DNA of 64,000 nucleotides. Origin: CAYJLC01 sp044426345 (lineage in GTDB: Bacteria > Bacillota > Clostridia > Oscillospirales > Butyricicoccaceae). Where the stretch lies: contig JAWXUP010000004.1 of assembly GCA_044426345.1 (NCBI GenBank), positions 36,694 through 100,693 on the forward strand, read 5' to 3'. Made by a program: the position numbers and the translations under genes. A model generated the notes under the pieces. The model saw nothing but the letters and a program-made list of their open reading frames with translations, did no database searches and was not told the origin of the DNA. This document shows positions 25,173 through 34,994 of the stretch, one piece after another. The stretch's first letter is position 1. Each line of letters starts with the position of its first letter.

Positions 25173-26603
25173 ATGAAAATATTATATGCTGCGAGCGAAG
25201 TTGCTCCATTTATAAAAACAGGCGGTCTTGCCGATGTTGCTGGTGTTTTACCTAACGTTTTGGCAAAGCAAGGCAATGATGTTCGCGTAGTACTCCCTCT
25301 TTATAGCAAAATTTCTGAGCAATACAAATCACAAATGTCACTAATCACTACTTTTTACGTTGACTTGTCTTGGCGTAAACAATATTGTGGCTTATACGAA
25401 CTAGTTTCAAATGGAGTGACATATTACTTCTTAGATAACGAATATTATTTCAATAGAGATAGCTTATATGGTTATGATGACGATGTAGAGCGTTTCGCAT
25501 TCTTCTCAAAAGCTATATTAGATATGCTTCCAACTATCGAATTTTGCCCAGATATCATCAATGTAAATGACTGGCAAACTGCTTTAGTTCCAACGTATCT
25601 TCAAGTTTATTATAAATTCGGCTATTTCTACGAAAAAATCAAAACCGTGCTTACAATTCACAACATAGGTTATCCTGGACAATTTGGCAAGGACGTTTTA
25701 GAAGATAGAATTGGTATTTCAAATTTCTTCTTTGACAATGGTTTTATGGAACTTGATGGTGATGTAAACCTTCTGAAAGCTGCAATTTTAAGTGCTGATG
25801 CAGTAAATACTGTATCTGAAACTTATGCAAGAGAAATTTTAACCGATTACTATGGTCACGGTTTGCAACACATTTTAAGAATGAACTCGCACAAATTACA
25901 CGGCGTGCTTAACGGTTTAGACATCGAAACTTACGATCCTCAAACTAACAAACATCTTTTCCACAATTACAGCAGTGCTACTTTAAAAACTAAATTAAAA
26001 AACAAAAAAGATTTATTAAAACTAGTTAATCTCGAAGCACCTGACAAAACTCCAGTTATCGGTATCATCAGTCGTTTTGTTAGCCACAAAGGTTTTGATT
26101 TAATAGAACGTGTTTTATATGATATTTTGTCAACTGATGTTCGTCTTGTTGTTCTTGGTACTGGTGATTTTAAATACGAACAAATGTTTATAAATGCTGA
26201 GCGCGACTTCCCTTCTAAAATTTCTGTGAACATCGCTTTCTCAGAAGATTTAGCAAACAAAATATATTCTGGAGCAGATTTATTCTTGATGCCGTCTGTA
26301 AGCGAACCTTGTGGTCTAGCGCAGATGATTTCAATGCGTTATGGCACACTTCCTATCGTTCGCGAGACAGGTGGTTTAGCTGATACAGTTATTCCATACA
26401 GCAAAGATACCGACACAGGTGTTGGTTTTACCTTTACTAATATAAATGCACACGATATGCTTTATGTTATCAACGAAGCTTGCGATTTATATAGTAACGA
26501 ACCTAAAGCTTTTGAAGAAGTTGTTAAACGTGCTATGTCACAAGACTTCTCTTGGGATAAATCAGCAAATGAATATTTAGCGATATATAACAAATTAGTT
26601 TAA
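25173..26603 (+). CDS. glgA: Glycogen synthase (ADP-glucose, GT5)
   Basis: Extends alpha-1,4-glucan from ADP-glucose. It has 476 residues: KTGGLADVAGVLP (15-27) binds ADP-glucose, and the C-terminal GT-B signature is seen in SVSEPCGLAQMISMRYGTLPIVRETGGL. RBS AAGGAG; 11 bases after glgD. Confidence 0.97.
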   Translation: MKILYAASEVAPFIKTGGLADVAGVLPNVLAKQGNDVRVVLPLYSKISEQYKSQMSLITTFYVDLSWRKQYCGLYELVSNGVTYYFLDNEYYFNRDSLYGYDDDVERFAFFSKAILDMLPTIEFCPDIINVNDWQTALVPTYLQVYYKFGYFYEKIKTVLTIHNIGYPGQFGKDVLEDRIGISNFFFDNGFMELDGDVNLLKAAILSADAVNTVSETYAREILTDYYGHGLQHILRMNSHKLHGVLNGLDIETYDPQTNKHLFHNYSSATLKTKLKNKKDLLKLVNLEAPDKTPVIGIISRFVSHKGFDLIERVLYDILSTDVRLVVLGTGDFKYEQMFINAERDFPSKISVNIAFSEDLANKIYSGADLFLMPSVSEPCGLAQMISMRYGTLPIVRETGGLADTVIPYSKDTDTGVGFTFTNINAHDMLYVINEACDLYSNEPKAFEEVVKRAMSQDFSWDKSANEYLAIYNKLV

Positions 26604-26619
26604 TTTAAGGAGCATTTTA

Positions 26620-29043
26620 ATGAAATTTACCAAAACAGAGATTAAAAAAGCCATAAAAGGCAAACTCACAAGACATTTCAGTAAAGAAATCGACGATGCT
26701 ACAAATAATCAAATTTTCAAAGCTTGTGCCCTTGTAGTTCGTGATATTCTAGCTGACAGAATGATGAAAATCCAAAATGATGCTGAAGAAAAAAATCCTC
26801 GTTTAGTACACTATTTATCAATCGAATTTTTACTTGGACGTTCGCTTGAAATAGACTGTCTAAACCTTGGAATGTTAAAACAAATGAAAGCTGCATTAAC
26901 CGATCTTAAAATCAATCCAGATGATATCTTCGGTACAGAACCAGACCCAGGTCTTGGTAATGGTGGCTTAGGTAGACTAGCAGCGTGTTTCATGGACTCA
27001 ATGGCATCTACAAACGTTGTTGCAAGTGGTTATTCTATCTTGTATCAACAAGGTTTATTCAAACAAAAAATCGTTGATGGTCATCAAGTAGAACTTCCAG
27101 ATACTTGGTTAGATCGTGGTGATATTTGGCTTATCCCTGGACAAGTTAAAGAAACAAGAGAAATTAAATTCGGTGGTACTGTTGAAGAAAGTTTTGTTGA
27201 TGGAAAAATGGTTCCAGTATACAAAGATTATACAGTAGTTTTAGCCGTACCTTATGATATGCCGATTTCGGGATATGACACCGAAAATGTTGCACGTTTA
27301 CGTCTTTGGGAATCAAAAAGTCCTACAGCTTTAAATATGTCTCTGTTTTCGCAAGGTAAATATTTACACGCGCTTGAAGAACAAGCTATGGCAGAAGTTA
27401 TTTCTATGGTTCTTTACCCAGAAAATAACCACCTAGAAGGTCAAGCTCTTCGTTTGAAACAACAATACTTTATGGTTTCTGCCTCTATTCAAGATATTAC
27501 AGCAAAACATAAACTAAAATATGGCACACTTAGAAACTTCGCACAAAAAAATGTTATTCAAATCAATGACACTCACCCATCGCTTGCAATCTTAGAACTT
27601 ATGCGTATTTTGATGGACGACGAAGGTTACGAATGGGACGAAGCTTGGGGCATTACAGCACAATCTTTCGCTTATACAAACCACACAGTTATGCCAGAAG
27701 CACTTGAATGTTGGAGTACTGAATTAATGCAAGCTGTAGTTCCTCGTTTACTTAGCATCGTAACTGCAATAAACCACCGTTTCTGCGAACAAGTTGTGCA
27801 TCGTTTCCCTAATGAAGAATCAAAAGTACGTCACTTGTCAATTATCCAAGATGGCTATGTTCGTATGGCGAATTTATCAGTAGTTGGTTCTTTCTCTGTA
27901 AATGGCGTATCTGCACTTCACAGTGAAATTCTAAAAGAAGATTTATTCAAAGATTTCTACGATATGTACCCTGCTAGATTTAGAAATGTTACTAATGGTA
28001 TCGCTCACAGACGTTGGTTATGCTTATCAAATGAACCTCTTTCTGATTTTATCACAGAGCTTATCGGCGATGGTTTTAAAGTTCACCCTTCTGAACTGTT
28101 AGTTCTTAAAAAATACGCTGACGATACTAAGGTGTTGGATAAATTACACGATATCAAGCAAATTAACAAAGAACGTTTAGCTGCCTATATCAAAGAAAAA
28201 AATAATATCGTTGTTGATACAAACTCAATTTTTGACGTTCAAGTTAAACGTATCCACGAATACAAACGCCAATTATTAAATGCATTAAACATTATTTATT
28301 TATATCAAAAACTATTAGATGACCCTAATTTTGATATGGTTCCTCGTACATTTATATTTGGTGCAAAAGCTGCTCCAGGTTACTATATCGCAAAAAGAAT
28401 TATCAATTTAATCAATAGTATTGCTTTTGAAGTTAATAACAATCCACAAATTAAAGATAAAATCAAAGTTGTATTTATCGAAGATTACAACGTATCAAAA
28501 GCTGAAATCATTATTCCATCAGCTGAAATTTCAGAACAAATTTCAATTGCAGGACGTGAGGCATCTGGTACTGGTAATATGAAATTTATGCTAAATGGTG
28601 CTATCACTTTAGGTACGCTTGATGGTGCAAACGTTGAAATAGCTGAAGCTGTAGGCCCTGAAAATATCTTCATTTTTGGTAAAGAAACTCCTGAAGTTAA
28701 TCATATTATTTCTAATAATCTATACAATACTTCAGAAATTTATTCACAAAATGAAAGTGTACGCAAAATTATGGATAAACTAACACAAGGCTTTGTTGAT
28801 GGTCAATCTTATGGCGATTTAGTTCAATTGCTTATGAATAATTTTGATCCTTATCTTGTTTTAGGTGATTTCGATAGCTATATTGCAGCACAAGATCGTG
28901 CAAATACATTATATACTCTTCGTAACAACTGGCAATGTTGTTCACTTATGAACATCGCAAGCGCTGGTCGTTTCGCAGCTGACAGAAGTATTTCTGATTA
29001 TGCACAAAATATTTGGAAAGTTCCAGTAAAATTTACTCTGTAA
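26620..29043 (+). CDS. glgP: Glycogen phosphorylase (GT35)
   Basis: Releases glucose 1-phosphate from glycogen by phosphorolysis. It has 807 residues, the usual size. The PLP-binding site EASGTGNMKFMLNGA contains Lys655. DPGLGNGGLGRLAACFMDS and the C-terminal domain are complete. It lies in the synthesis operon, so storage and breakdown enzymes are co-expressed and must be balanced by enzyme activity. Confidence 0.97.
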   Translation: MKFTKTEIKKAIKGKLTRHFSKEIDDATNNQIFKACALVVRDILADRMMKIQNDAEEKNPRLVHYLSIEFLLGRSLEIDCLNLGMLKQMKAALTDLKINPDDIFGTEPDPGLGNGGLGRLAACFMDSMASTNVVASGYSILYQQGLFKQKIVDGHQVELPDTWLDRGDIWLIPGQVKETREIKFGGTVEESFVDGKMVPVYKDYTVVLAVPYDMPISGYDTENVARLRLWESKSPTALNMSLFSQGKYLHALEEQAMAEVISMVLYPENNHLEGQALRLKQQYFMVSASIQDITAKHKLKYGTLRNFAQKNVIQINDTHPSLAILELMRILMDDEGYEWDEAWGITAQSFAYTNHTVMPEALECWSTELMQAVVPRLLSIVTAINHRFCEQVVHRFPNEESKVRHLSIIQDGYVRMANLSVVGSFSVNGVSALHSEILKEDLFKDFYDMYPARFRNVTNGIAHRRWLCLSNEPLSDFITELIGDGFKVHPSELLVLKKYADDTKVLDKLHDIKQINKERLAAYIKEKNNIVVDTNSIFDVQVKRIHEYKRQLLNALNIIYLYQKLLDDPNFDMVPRTFIFGAKAAPGYYIAKRIINLINSIAFEVNNNPQIKDKIKVVFIEDYNVSKAEIIIPSAEISEQISIAGREASGTGNMKFMLNGAITLGTLDGANVEIAEAVGPENIFIFGKETPEVNHIISNNLYNTSEIYSQNESVRKIMDKLTQGFVDGQSYGDLVQLLMNNFDPYLVLGDFDSYIAAQDRANTLYTLRNNWQCCSLMNIASAGRFAADRSISDYAQNIWKVPVKFTL

Positions 29044-29071
29044 ATTATGTGTGCTGGAGTAGGTTTTAATT

Positions 29072-30865
29072 ATGGTTTTCAATTCAAGAGACGAGCAATA
29101 TAAATTTCCTCTAGGTGCAGTCGCACTCGGAACAGATATTACATACAAGTTGAAATTCCCTGCAACATTCAATGTATCTAACGTAACCTTCTGCATAGCA
29201 AAAGATCGCGAAGAATTTATGTACTATAGAATGGAAGTATCTGAATTCAACTCAGAAGAAGTAGTTTACACATATGTATTCAAAGCTGACTTAGGTGTTG
29301 GACCTTATTGGTATCACTTTAAAATTACCACCGACCTTGGAGATGCTTATGTAAGTAAACATTTTGGTGGAGAAGGAAAACTCATACACGAGGCTTATTC
29401 TTTCCAACAATCAGTTTATGATGCTGAATATAAAATACCAGAATGGTATGGCCAAGGAATTACCTACAATATTTTTCCAGACAGATTTAATCGCACACGC
29501 GTTCCGAGAAAAATCGACGAACGCGTAGTGCATAAAAACTGGGATGATATGCCGGTTTATCTTCCTGATGAACACGGCGAAGTATTAAACAATGACTTTT
29601 TTGGTGGAAACCTAAAAGGAATTATTGAAAAACTTGACTATTTAAAAAGCCTAAACGTATCGACTATTTACCTAAACCCTATTTTCAAAGCATATTCAAA
29701 CCATCGTTACGACACAGGTGACTATAAAACCATCGACAAATACGTTGGTACTGAAAAAGATTTTAAAGAGCTTTGCAAAAAAGCTAAAGAATTAGGTATG
29801 CGTATAATTTTAGACGGCGTTTTCAGTCACACTGGTTATGACAGTTTGTATTTTAATGCTAAAAATACGTATGACAGCGTTGGTGCGTTTAACTCAAAAG
29901 AATCGCCATATTACGATTGGTTTACTTTTGAAAAATGGAACGAAAAATACGCTGCTTGGTGGGGCATTTACACTCTTCCAGAAGTAAAAGAGATGAACGA
30001 AAAGTATCTTGATTATATAATCGAAGGTGCTGATAGCGTTATAAATAAATGGATTGGTCTAGGCGCTAGTGGTTGGCGACTTGATGTTGCCGATGAACTG
30101 CCAGACGAATTTATCCATAAATTAAACGTTACTGCCAAAAAGAAAAATCCAGAAGCTATAGTTATAGGTGAAGTTTGGGAAGATGCCTCTAATAAAGAAA
30201 GCTACACTGACCGTAGAAAATATGTTTACGAACAATGCTTAGATAGTGTTATGAACTACGTTTTCAAAGATGCAATAATTCATTATATGAGAAATGGTTA
30301 TGCGCAAAATTTCCGTGAAAGCATTGAAGTTTTAAAAGAGAATTATCCTCGTGATTTCTTTTATTCGCTAATGAATATCGTTGGAACACACGATACAGCT
30401 AGAATTTTAACCACACTTGTCGGTGATCACTTCCCTGAAAAATCAGATCGTGCTGTAGCCAGATTAACTCCTGAGCAATACGAAAAAGGTATCAAGCTGT
30501 TAAAATTAACTAGTTTAATTCAGTATACAATGCCTGGCTCACCTTGCTTATATTATGGAGATGAAGTTGGTGTTGAAGGTTACGAAGACCCATTGAATCG
30601 CACAACATACCCTTGGGGCAAGGAAAATGCCGAGTTGTTAAAATGGTATATATATTTAGGGCAACTTCGCGCTGACAATCAATGCTTAATTGATGGCGAT
30701 ATCAACTTTTTATACGCAAAAGACGATATAATTGCATATTCACGTGATTTAAATGGCAAAAAAGTCGAAATTTTCATAAATCGTTCCGAAGAGAAAAAAG
30801 AATTCTTCATAAATGATGAAATTTTCTTATTAGACGGTTTGGATTATAAAATAAACATCATTTAA
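29072..30865 (+). CDS. GH13 alpha-glucan hydrolase (neopullulanase/cyclomaltodextrinase-like)
   Basis: Hydrolyses alpha-1,4 (perhaps alpha-1,6) linkages of maltodextrins. It has 597 residues: an N-terminal beta domain of the CBM34 sort (about 1-125), a TIM barrel with RIILDGVFSHTGYD, nucleophile Asp338 in GWRLDVADE, acid/base Glu367 in GEVWED, and GTHDTAR, then a beta domain. No signal peptide, so it acts inside the cell, on limit dextrins left by GlgP. It is 28 bases after glgP and probably in the same transcript. Exact specificity (amylase, neopullulanase or maltogenic) cannot be read from sequence. Confidence 0.88.
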   Translation: MVFNSRDEQYKFPLGAVALGTDITYKLKFPATFNVSNVTFCIAKDREEFMYYRMEVSEFNSEEVVYTYVFKADLGVGPYWYHFKITTDLGDAYVSKHFGGEGKLIHEAYSFQQSVYDAEYKIPEWYGQGITYNIFPDRFNRTRVPRKIDERVVHKNWDDMPVYLPDEHGEVLNNDFFGGNLKGIIEKLDYLKSLNVSTIYLNPIFKAYSNHRYDTGDYKTIDKYVGTEKDFKELCKKAKELGMRIILDGVFSHTGYDSLYFNAKNTYDSVGAFNSKESPYYDWFTFEKWNEKYAAWWGIYTLPEVKEMNEKYLDYIIEGADSVINKWIGLGASGWRLDVADELPDEFIHKLNVTAKKKNPEAIVIGEVWEDASNKESYTDRRKYVYEQCLDSVMNYVFKDAIIHYMRNGYAQNFRESIEVLKENYPRDFFYSLMNIVGTHDTARILTTLVGDHFPEKSDRAVARLTPEQYEKGIKLLKLTSLIQYTMPGSPCLYYGDEVGVEGYEDPLNRTTYPWGKENAELLKWYIYLGQLRADNQCLIDGDINFLYAKDDIIAYSRDLNGKKVEIFINRSEEKKEFFINDEIFLLDGLDYKINII

Positions 30866-31055
30866 TAGTAAAATCTGATACGACGTAAGTTATATCAGAT
30901 TTCTCTAAGTCAAAATAAGTGTGTCTACGAAAATCAGGGTGGACGGTAGCACGGTTCTGCCCTACGATATATCACCACAAAATGTAAAGGTCGGACTTAG
31001 CTATACTTATCTTAACAAGGAGTCGTATTTTATCAGGATGGAGTTAATTTACAAT
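30866..31055 (+). promoter_or_regulatory. Structured leader of malQ, unknown class
   Basis: A 190-base gap in an otherwise tight operon. A 10-base perfect stem (AAATCTGATA and TATCAGATTT, 30871-30902) is followed by a GC-rich segment in which CAGGG (30935-30939) can pair with CCCT(A) near 30960, enclosing GGACGGTAGCACGG. The 5' arm CTGATACGAC (30875-30884) is also complementary to GTCGTA...TATCAG at 31023-31036, which sits on the malQ RBS. Two exclusive pairings would allow control of malQ translation. It matches no riboswitch class I know. Confidence 0.5.
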
Positions 31056-32543
31056 ATGAAAAATAGAGCAGCAGGTATACTTTTGCACGTAAGTAGCCTT
31101 CCTTCAAATTATGGTATCGGAACTATGGGCAAAGAGGCTTTTAATTTTATCGATAAACTCGTAGAAAGCAAAATGAAATACTGGCAAATTTTACCTTTAG
31201 GCCCTACAAGTTTCGGAGATAGTCCATACCAATCTTTTTCAGCATTTGCTGGCAATCCGTATTTTATTGACCTTGATTTTTTAGTCGAGGAAAATCTATT
31301 ATCGCAGTCTGATTTAGAAGATATAAATTGGTTTGATACAGAAGATTGCGTTTCTTATGAACTTTTATGGCAAAATAGGTTTGATGTGTTGCGAATAGCT
31401 TATGATAAAAAGGCTCATATGAATTCTCTGGACTACAAAAAATTCATTAAATCACAAAAATATTGGCTTGATGATTATGCAATTTTTATGGCTTGCAAGG
31501 CTCATTTTGATAACAAATGTTGGCTCGAGTGGGATGAAGATATAAAAAAACGTCGTGTAAAAGCTATGAAACACTATGAAAAGCTATTAGCAGATGATAT
31601 AGATTTTTACAAGTTTTTGCAGTATAAGTTTTTTGAACAATGGTATTCATTAAAAAATTATGCTAATGACAAAAATATCGATATAATTGGTGACATTCCT
31701 ATTTATGTATCAATGGATAGTGCTGATATTTGGGCTAATTCTAAATTATTTTTGCTAGATAAAAATTTAAATCCAAAATTTATTGCTGGTTGTCCACCAG
31801 ATGCCTTTTCTGAAGACGGTCAAAAATGGGGCAACCCTCTGTATGACTGGAAAGCTTTAGAGAAAGATGATTTTTACTGGTGGCGCAAAAGAATGCACCT
31901 GTCATCAAAACTTTATAACGTAATTCGCATTGACCATTTTATAGGTATAGAACGCTATTTCTCGATACCAATTGACGGTATGGCGAAAGATGGATTTTAC
32001 ACTGAAGGACCTCGCAATAAATTAATTCATGCTATCGACGAGTCAATTGATGATGCACAAATTATTGCAGAAGATTTAGGTGTGCTTACCGATGGCGTAA
32101 GAGAATTGTTAAAATCTTCTGGTTACCCTGGAATGAAGGTCTTGCAGTTCGCTTTTGGCTCAGATGCTGAAAATCCATATTTACCGCACAATCATATAAA
32201 AAATTGTATTTTATACATAGGAACTCACGATAATGATACCATTTCAGGTTATTTATCAACGATTTCCGAGCAAGAATTGAAGTTTTTATTAAAATATCTA
32301 GATTGTTCTGACACTGAAAACATTGGTGATAAACTAATATGTTCAGCTTTTGCATCGGTTTCAGATACATTAATTTTACAAATGCAAGATATTCTCGGTA
32401 AAGATTCTACTTCACGAATGAACTTCCCTTCTACCACTGAGAATAACTGGTGTTTTAGAATGAGAAAAGACGACTTTAAAGACGTTCACACAAAAATGCT
32501 ACGTGAATATTCCGAAACATATGGTCGAGAAAATAAATTTTAA
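31056..32543 (+). CDS. malQ: 4-alpha-glucanotransferase (amylomaltase, GH77)
   Basis: Transfers maltodextrin segments and frees glucose, producing chains for GlgP and glucose for glucokinase. It has 495 residues, the usual GH77 size. Motifs: GDIPIYVSMDSADIWA, nucleophile Asp293 in RIDHF, acid/base Glu in IIAEDLG and GTHDNDT. Start at 31056 (MKNRAAGILLHVSSLPS, family-typical) with GGAG 12 bases upstream; the in-frame ATG at 31038 is possible. A longer frame back to a GTG at 30921 runs through the structured leader and is unlikely to be translated. Confidence 0.94.
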   Translation: MKNRAAGILLHVSSLPSNYGIGTMGKEAFNFIDKLVESKMKYWQILPLGPTSFGDSPYQSFSAFAGNPYFIDLDFLVEENLLSQSDLEDINWFDTEDCVSYELLWQNRFDVLRIAYDKKAHMNSLDYKKFIKSQKYWLDDYAIFMACKAHFDNKCWLEWDEDIKKRRVKAMKHYEKLLADDIDFYKFLQYKFFEQWYSLKNYANDKNIDIIGDIPIYVSMDSADIWANSKLFLLDKNLNPKFIAGCPPDAFSEDGQKWGNPLYDWKALEKDDFYWWRKRMHLSSKLYNVIRIDHFIGIERYFSIPIDGMAKDGFYTEGPRNKLIHAIDESIDDAQIIAEDLGVLTDGVRELLKSSGYPGMKVLQFAFGSDAENPYLPHNHIKNCILYIGTHDNDTISGYLSTISEQELKFLLKYLDCSDTENIGDKLICSAFASVSDTLILQMQDILGKDSTSRMNFPSTTENNWCFRMRKDDFKDVHTKMLREYSETYGRENKF

Positions 32544-32549
32544 ATCAAA

Positions 32550-32580
32550 TCAGCAGACGTTTGTTTGCTGATTTTCTATT
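32550..32580 (+). terminator. Terminator of the glg-malQ operon
   Basis: AATCAGCA and TGCTGATT pair around GACGTTTGTT, followed by TTCTATTT. Directly after malQ. Confidence 0.75.
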
Positions 32581-32606
32581 TGTGTATAAATTTTAATCAA
32601 AAAACA

Positions 32607-32635
32607 TTGAAAAATTCATTATAATATGGTATACT
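32607..32635 (+). promoter_or_regulatory. Promoter of the ABC-F gene
   Basis: TTGAAA (32607-32612), 17-base spacer, TATACT (32630-32635). Predicted transcription start near 32642. Confidence 0.75.
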
Positions 32636-32643
32636 GCTTTTAT

Positions 32644-32677
32644 ATGATTTGTTTGAGCTTATTTTAAGCTCTTTTTT
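32644..32677 (+). promoter_or_regulatory. Leader attenuator of the ABC-F gene, with possible 7-codon leader ORF
   Basis: GAGCTT-ATTTT-AAGCTC (32655-32671) followed by six T is an intrinsic terminator inside the 5' leader, before the coding region. An ATG at 32644 opens a frame for MICLSLF ending at TAA (32665-32667) within the hairpin. The ATG is only about two bases from the predicted transcript start, so translation would be leaderless. Terminator-in-leader control is known for antibiotic-induced ABC-F genes; the leader peptide is an inference. Confidence 0.55.
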
Positions 32678-32698
32678 AATGACAAGAAAGGTTTATTT

Positions 32699-34438
32699 AT
32701 GCTTAAAATAGAAAATTTATCCTTCGCTTTCCCTGATAAAGAATTATACGACGATGTGTCTTTTATATTAGACGACGGTCAAAAATGTGCTTTTATCGGT
32801 GCTAGTGGTAGTGGAAAAACAACGCTTGCTGATATGATTTTAGATACTGACAAACTAGTTTTTGACGGTAAATTAATCGTCGAAACTGAACAGAAAATCG
32901 GTTATATAAGCCAGTTTTATCATCTTGACCACGCAGACCAAACAACCGTTTTTGATTATATTTCTTCATATTTTGTGTCACTTCAAGATGAAATTGCTCA
33001 AATTTGCGAAGAAATGGCAACTTCTGAAGATTTAGATGCTTTGCTTGAAAATTACCAAGAAGCTTTAGATAAATTCGAAGCCCTAGATGGCGATAATTAC
33101 GAAAATAACATAAACAAGAAACTAGGTCTAGCTAATTTACTTACACACCGTGATTTAGCTATTTCAAAGCTTTCTGGTGGTGAATTTAAACTTGTTCAAG
33201 TTATCAAAGAAATGCTTACAAACCCTACTTTTATAGTGATGGACGAACCAGATGCCTTCTTAGATTTTGAAAACCTAAATTCGCTTAAAAACCTAATCAA
33301 TACACATAAGGGAACGCTTTTTGTAATAACTCATAGCAGATACTTGTTAAATCATTGTTTCAACAAGATAGTGCATCTTGAAAATAAGAAAATAAATGAA
33401 TTTGATGGCACATATATAGACTATAATTTCGAACTTTTACAAGAAAAAATCGAAATGCAAGAACTTGCTTTTAAAGATGCCGAAGAAATTGAACGTAACG
33501 AAATTATGATAGAACGTCTTCGCGACCTTGCCTCTAAAGTTGCTGACCCATCAAAAGGTCGTTCATTAAAAGCACGTGTGAAAATTCAAGAACGCTTGGA
33601 AGCACGCAGAATTAAAGGTCCTTTTATTTCTATAAAACAACCACATTTAGAGCTTAAAACTAGTCTCGAAAGCAACTGCGAGAATATCTTACAAGTTGAA
33701 AATTTCAATTTTTCTTTCGAAGATACCCTTCTGACTGATATTAATTTTGAAGTAAAATCTGGCGATAAAGTTGCCATTATAGGTGCAAATGGTACTGGTA
33801 AGACTACTTTACTTCGTGAAATTTACAAGAATATTCACTCGGAAATAAAAATTGATGACAGTGCTAAAGTTGCTTATCTTTCTCAACAACAAAATGAGAT
33901 GCTTAATGATGAAAATACTGTTTTTGACGAATTTTTCGATGCAGGATTTAAAAGTTATGACCAAATAACAGAATATTTAGCTGAATATGGCTTTGAAAGT
34001 GAACTTATGGAGCAAAAAATCAGTGCTTTTTCTGGTGGTGAGAAAAATATTCTTCAGCTTGCTAAAATTGCATCAACAAATTCGAATTTCTTGTTACTTG
34101 ACGAACCTACTAGTCACCTTGATACTTACTCTCAAATAGCGCTTGAGAAAGCTATCAATAACTATAATGGTACTATTCTAATGGTATCGCACGATTTTTA
34201 CAGCATAGTAAATTGTGTAGACTATGTTATTATTATAGAAAATAAAACTGCAAGAAAAATGAGTATTCGAGCTTTTAGAAAAATGATTTACGCAAGTCAT
34301 TTTGACCGTGATTACCTAAAAATTGAGCAAGATAAAAAAGCCGTTGAGGTTCAAATAGAAAAAGCTCTGCACGATAATGATTTCGAACGCGCTCAAGCAT
34401 TATCTGTTAATCTTGAGGCCATCATTAAGACTATGTAG
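32699..34438 (+). CDS. ABC-F family ATPase (ribosome-associated)
   Basis: A 579-residue soluble protein with two ABC domains and no membrane segments. First: Walker A GASGSGKTT, signature LSGGEFKLVQ, Walker B FIVMDEPDAFLD. Second: Walker A GANGTGKTT, signature FSGGEKNILQ, Walker B FLLLDEPTSHLD. The charged linker (about 250-320) would reach into the ribosome, and a C-terminal extension follows. ABC-F proteins act in translation, some as ribosome-protection factors against macrolides, lincosamides, pleuromutilins or phenicols. The attenuator-like leader makes the resistance type plausible but does not prove it. Single-gene unit with terminator at 34471. Confidence 0.88.
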   Translation: MLKIENLSFAFPDKELYDDVSFILDDGQKCAFIGASGSGKTTLADMILDTDKLVFDGKLIVETEQKIGYISQFYHLDHADQTTVFDYISSYFVSLQDEIAQICEEMATSEDLDALLENYQEALDKFEALDGDNYENNINKKLGLANLLTHRDLAISKLSGGEFKLVQVIKEMLTNPTFIVMDEPDAFLDFENLNSLKNLINTHKGTLFVITHSRYLLNHCFNKIVHLENKKINEFDGTYIDYNFELLQEKIEMQELAFKDAEEIERNEIMIERLRDLASKVADPSKGRSLKARVKIQERLEARRIKGPFISIKQPHLELKTSLESNCENILQVENFNFSFEDTLLTDINFEVKSGDKVAIIGANGTGKTTLLREIYKNIHSEIKIDDSAKVAYLSQQQNEMLNDENTVFDEFFDAGFKSYDQITEYLAEYGFESELMEQKISAFSGGEKNILQLAKIASTNSNFLLLDEPTSHLDTYSQIALEKAINNYNGTILMVSHDFYSIVNCVDYVIIIENKTARKMSIRAFRKMIYASHFDRDYLKIEQDKKAVEVQIEKALHDNDFERAQALSVNLEAIIKTM

Positions 34439-34470
34439 TAAAATCCTCGTTAATTTAAAATTAAAACACA

Positions 34471-34502
34471 AAAAGAGAACGCCAAATTTAGCGTTCTCTT
34501 TT
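34471..34502. terminator. Bidirectional terminator, ABC-F gene and PTS IIA gene
   Basis: AAAAGAGAACGC and GCGTTCTCTTTT form a perfect 12-base stem around CAAATTTA with T and A runs on each side; the flanking genes converge. Confidence 0.9.
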
Positions 34503-34517
34503 AATTTTATCTAATAT

Positions 34518-34982
34518 TTACTTTTTAAACTCTATAATGCAATCTTTTGTAGATTTTGCGATTCCTGTTGAAATTTTATATTCTTTAAGGTCTGCGTGAT
34601 TTGTTATGATAATGCAACAAGTTGTGTCAATTTCTTTTGATTTAACAAAATCTAAATCCATAGTCATAATTTTATCGCCAACTTTAACAGTATCTCCTGT
34701 GTTCACAAAGCACTCAAATCCTTCGCCTTTTAAATTCACTGTGTCAATTCCCAAATGAAGTAATAGCTCAATTCCATCATTTGATAAAATTGCAACTGCA
34801 TGTTTTGTTTCTGCAACGTGAATTACCTCGCCTGTAACTGGAGCGAATACGTCGTTATTTTCCGGTATAATACCAAGTCCATCGCCTAAAATTTTACCTG
34901 AAAATACAGGGTCTGAAATATCTTCAATAGGAATCATCTTCCCTATCATTGGTGCTAAAACTTTTTTCTTGAATGAAATCAT
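34518..34982 (-). CDS. PTS glucose-family IIA component
   Basis: A 154-residue cytoplasmic phosphocarrier, EIIA-Glc type. The active His76 lies in GIELLLHLGIDTV and the supporting His61 in ETKHAVAI. It passes phosphate from HPr to the IIB domain of the IIBC protein encoded upstream, which lacks a IIA domain. Last gene of nanE-IIBC-rpiR-IIA; 12 bases after the regulator gene, RBS AGGA. Confidence 0.92.
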   Translation of the reverse strand: MISFKKKVLAPMIGKMIPIEDISDPVFSGKILGDGLGIIPENNDVFAPVTGEVIHVAETKHAVAILSNDGIELLLHLGIDTVNLKGEGFECFVNTGDTVKVGDKIMTMDLDFVKSKEIDTTCCIIITNHADLKEYKISTGIAKSTKDCIIEFKK

Positions 34983-34994
34983 TTTTTCTGTCCT

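Noticed and set aside
30935..30965. T-box riboswitch before malQ (AGGGTGGAC resembles the antiterminator core)
   Set aside because: The T-box bulge TGGNACCGCG is not matched, there is no specifier stem or following terminator, and amino-acid control of malQ makes little sense.
30921..31055. Longer MalQ beginning at GTG 30921
   Set aside because: No RBS, the extra 45 residues match no family, and MKNRAAG at 31056 is the usual N-terminus.
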